This document shows positions 34,314 through 35,346 of a DNA stretch of 35,346 bases, one piece after another. Position numbers and translations under genes: made by a program. The stretch's first letter is position 1. The number at the start of each line of letters is the position of its first letter. The stretch is from Bigelowiella natans CCMP2755. Its lineage: Eukaryota; Cercozoa; Chlorarachniophyceae. The stretch covers positions 1 to 35,346 of the forward strand of contig ADNK01003011.1 in assembly GCA_000320545.1 (NCBI GenBank). Reading direction: 5' to 3'. The notes under the pieces are model-generated. The model saw only the letters and a program-made list of their open reading frames with translations, ran no database searches and was not told the DNA's origin.

Positions 34314-34655
34314 GTTGTTGTTGTTGCAATGTGTACTGCTAATACTGATACTACGACATCAAATATTTGATGTCGTATCAGGAACATATAGGCCATTTTT
34401 ATGGTAACGGTGGTAGTAGTCGGTTACCGTAGACGTGCAACTGATGATGACGGAAGGAAAAAGAAGAAGAAGAGAGAGGAGCCGAACAACAACAGATACT
34501 ATTATTTATCTAATAGATATACAGATCTATATCTAGATCTCCTACATGCATCATTTAATACATTGCCAGGAGTAGTAGTAGAAGAGTAGTAGCTCCACAA
34601 TACCCCTCCCTCCTCCCCCCTGAACGGCAGGCCTAATCCACGCACAGCATTAACC
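34314..34655. other. Divergent spacer, SET gene / C-domain gene
   Basis: Short spacer holding the second palindrome copy, a purine-rich AAGAAGAAG stretch at 34459-34479 and no exon that I can support. ATG 34656 follows TTAACC. Confidence 0.5.
34352..34377. promoter_or_regulatory. Perfect 26-bp palindrome, spacer 5 copy 2
   Basis: TACGACATCAAAT and its exact reverse complement back to back, with an ATAT centre. It is the best-conserved member of the divergent-spacer set. Confidence 0.6.
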
Positions 34656-35220
34656 ATGCTGGAGGCCTCGGGAACTCAATCGCTTCTTCTTGGTGTTCGC
34701 CGAAAAGGATACCGACCCCCCAACACCGTGTTTGTCGCCAGAATTGGTGATGGAAGGGGCGAGTCGGAACCTGTTGACCAAGATGCGCTGAAACGAGCCT
34801 GTCAGACTATCGTGAATCGACACGCTATTCTTCGAACGGCTTTCGCATATCAAGGGAGCAGCGCGAGTGCGGGGGGGGCGAAAAGGGCTGTTCATGAGAG
34901 GATGGAAGCAGATTTCAAGATCATCCATACCCACCAGCAGGATGGACAAGAGTTCAGAGACCAGGTAGGCACAGAGTGTTTATTGTTCGATGGAATTCTT
35001 AGATATTAAAGCTAAGCTCAATATTCAGCTTTACCACGCTTGCCACGACCCTTTTCGTCCCGAAACAGCACACGTTTTCCGTGTGCGTCTATTGACTAAG
35101 CCCAGTGCTGGACCCACAAGGGCGCCTACTGCTACTTTTGAGTCTGAGGATATGAAATCTCCTTTAGATAAGGAAATTATCTTAGTGCTTGCAGCAGATG
35201 CTGCAGTTTGCGACAGGTAG

Positions 35221-35317
<97 letters not shown>

Positions 35318-35346
35318 AGTGTCGTAGTGTAGTGTGTGTGTCGTGT
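34656..35346 (+). CDS. NRPS-type condensation domain, N-terminal part
   Basis: Incomplete gene running off the window. Exons 34656-34964 and 35029-35216 (donor GTAGTT, phase 2), then an intron of (AC)n and (TA)n to the edge. Condensation-superfamily signs: VDQDALKRACQTIVNRHAIL followed by RTAF (the R-H-x-x-L-R-T-x-F block), FRVRLLTK, and DKEIILVLAADAAVCD where the HHxxxDG catalytic motif is expected. Both histidines are replaced (DAAVCD), so this copy may be inactive, structural, or have a divergent chemistry. Acyltransferases of the same superfamily (PapA- or wax-synthase-like) are alternatives. ATG 34656 is the first Met and places the domain at the extreme N terminus. Confidence 0.7.
35222..35310. 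repeat. (AC)n and (TA)n in terminal intron
   Basis: (AC)n from 35222 to about 35278, interrupted by one AT, then (TA)n to 35310. Confidence 0.95.

Larger units (their letters stand above)
34251..34387. repeat. Tandem 74-bp duplication carrying palindromes
   Basis: Two copies (34251-34313 and 34325-34387) beginning TGCAATGTGTAC and ending GGAACAT, separated by a GTT run. Each contains a CGAC...GTCG palindrome. The second is a perfect 26-bp palindrome (34352-34377); the first has one mismatched pair (34279-34304). Confidence 0.85.

Overview
This is intron-dense eukaryotic nuclear DNA, most likely from a microbial eukaryote (protist or alga). The genes carry many GT-AG introns. Phase-consistent joins could be followed almost completely for six genes. 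Introns and spacers are full of microsatellites: (TAG)n/(CTA)n, (ATC)n, (AC)n and (TA)n. TAA, TAG and TGA all appear to act as stops. I cannot name the lineage. A plant/algal-style class IV aminotransferase, a PITAIRE (CDKC/CDK12-like) kinase, a bacterial-style metallopeptidase propeptide and an NRPS-type condensation domain occur together.

Layout: a foldback element with about 165-bp inverted arms (1-524); an unknown minus gene (610-1397); proteasome ATPase RPT5 (2092-4484, +); an unknown minus gene with a Ser/Gly tail (5556-6681); a secreted unknown protein with an in-frame Asn tract (7602-11194, +, partly resolved); a 1016-residue coiled-coil protein (12556-16156, -); a PP4-type phosphatase catalytic subunit (16589-18486, +); a CDKC/CDK12-like kinase with low-complexity ends (20100-25107, +); a class IV PLP aminotransferase (26376-29384, -, first exon not found); a secreted stand-alone metallopeptidase-propeptide-like protein (30285-31455, +); a SETD9-like SET-domain protein (32659-34265, -); and the start of an NRPS-type condensation-domain gene (34656 to the window end, +).

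Gene strands almost strictly alternate, so the spacers fall into two classes. The divergent (5'-5') spacers are short, roughly 0.4-0.9 kb. Each of the five holds at least one short palindrome of the form CGAC...GTCG spanning 21-22 nt with an A/T-rich centre. Two copies are degenerate, and the last spacer has a tandemly duplicated copy. The spacers that receive gene 3' ends are 1.1-1.6 kb and are mostly built of an unusual CTAG/GCATGC-rich sequence (about 30 CTAG in 700 bp at 4700-5400). I consider this paired organisation, a palindrome at divergent promoters and CTAG islands at gene ends, the most interesting undescribed feature of the window.

No RNA genes, CRISPR arrays or complete autonomous transposons were seen. 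The genes do not form a pathway. Housekeeping regulators (proteasome, phosphatase, transcription kinase) sit beside lineage-specific secreted and coiled-coil proteins.
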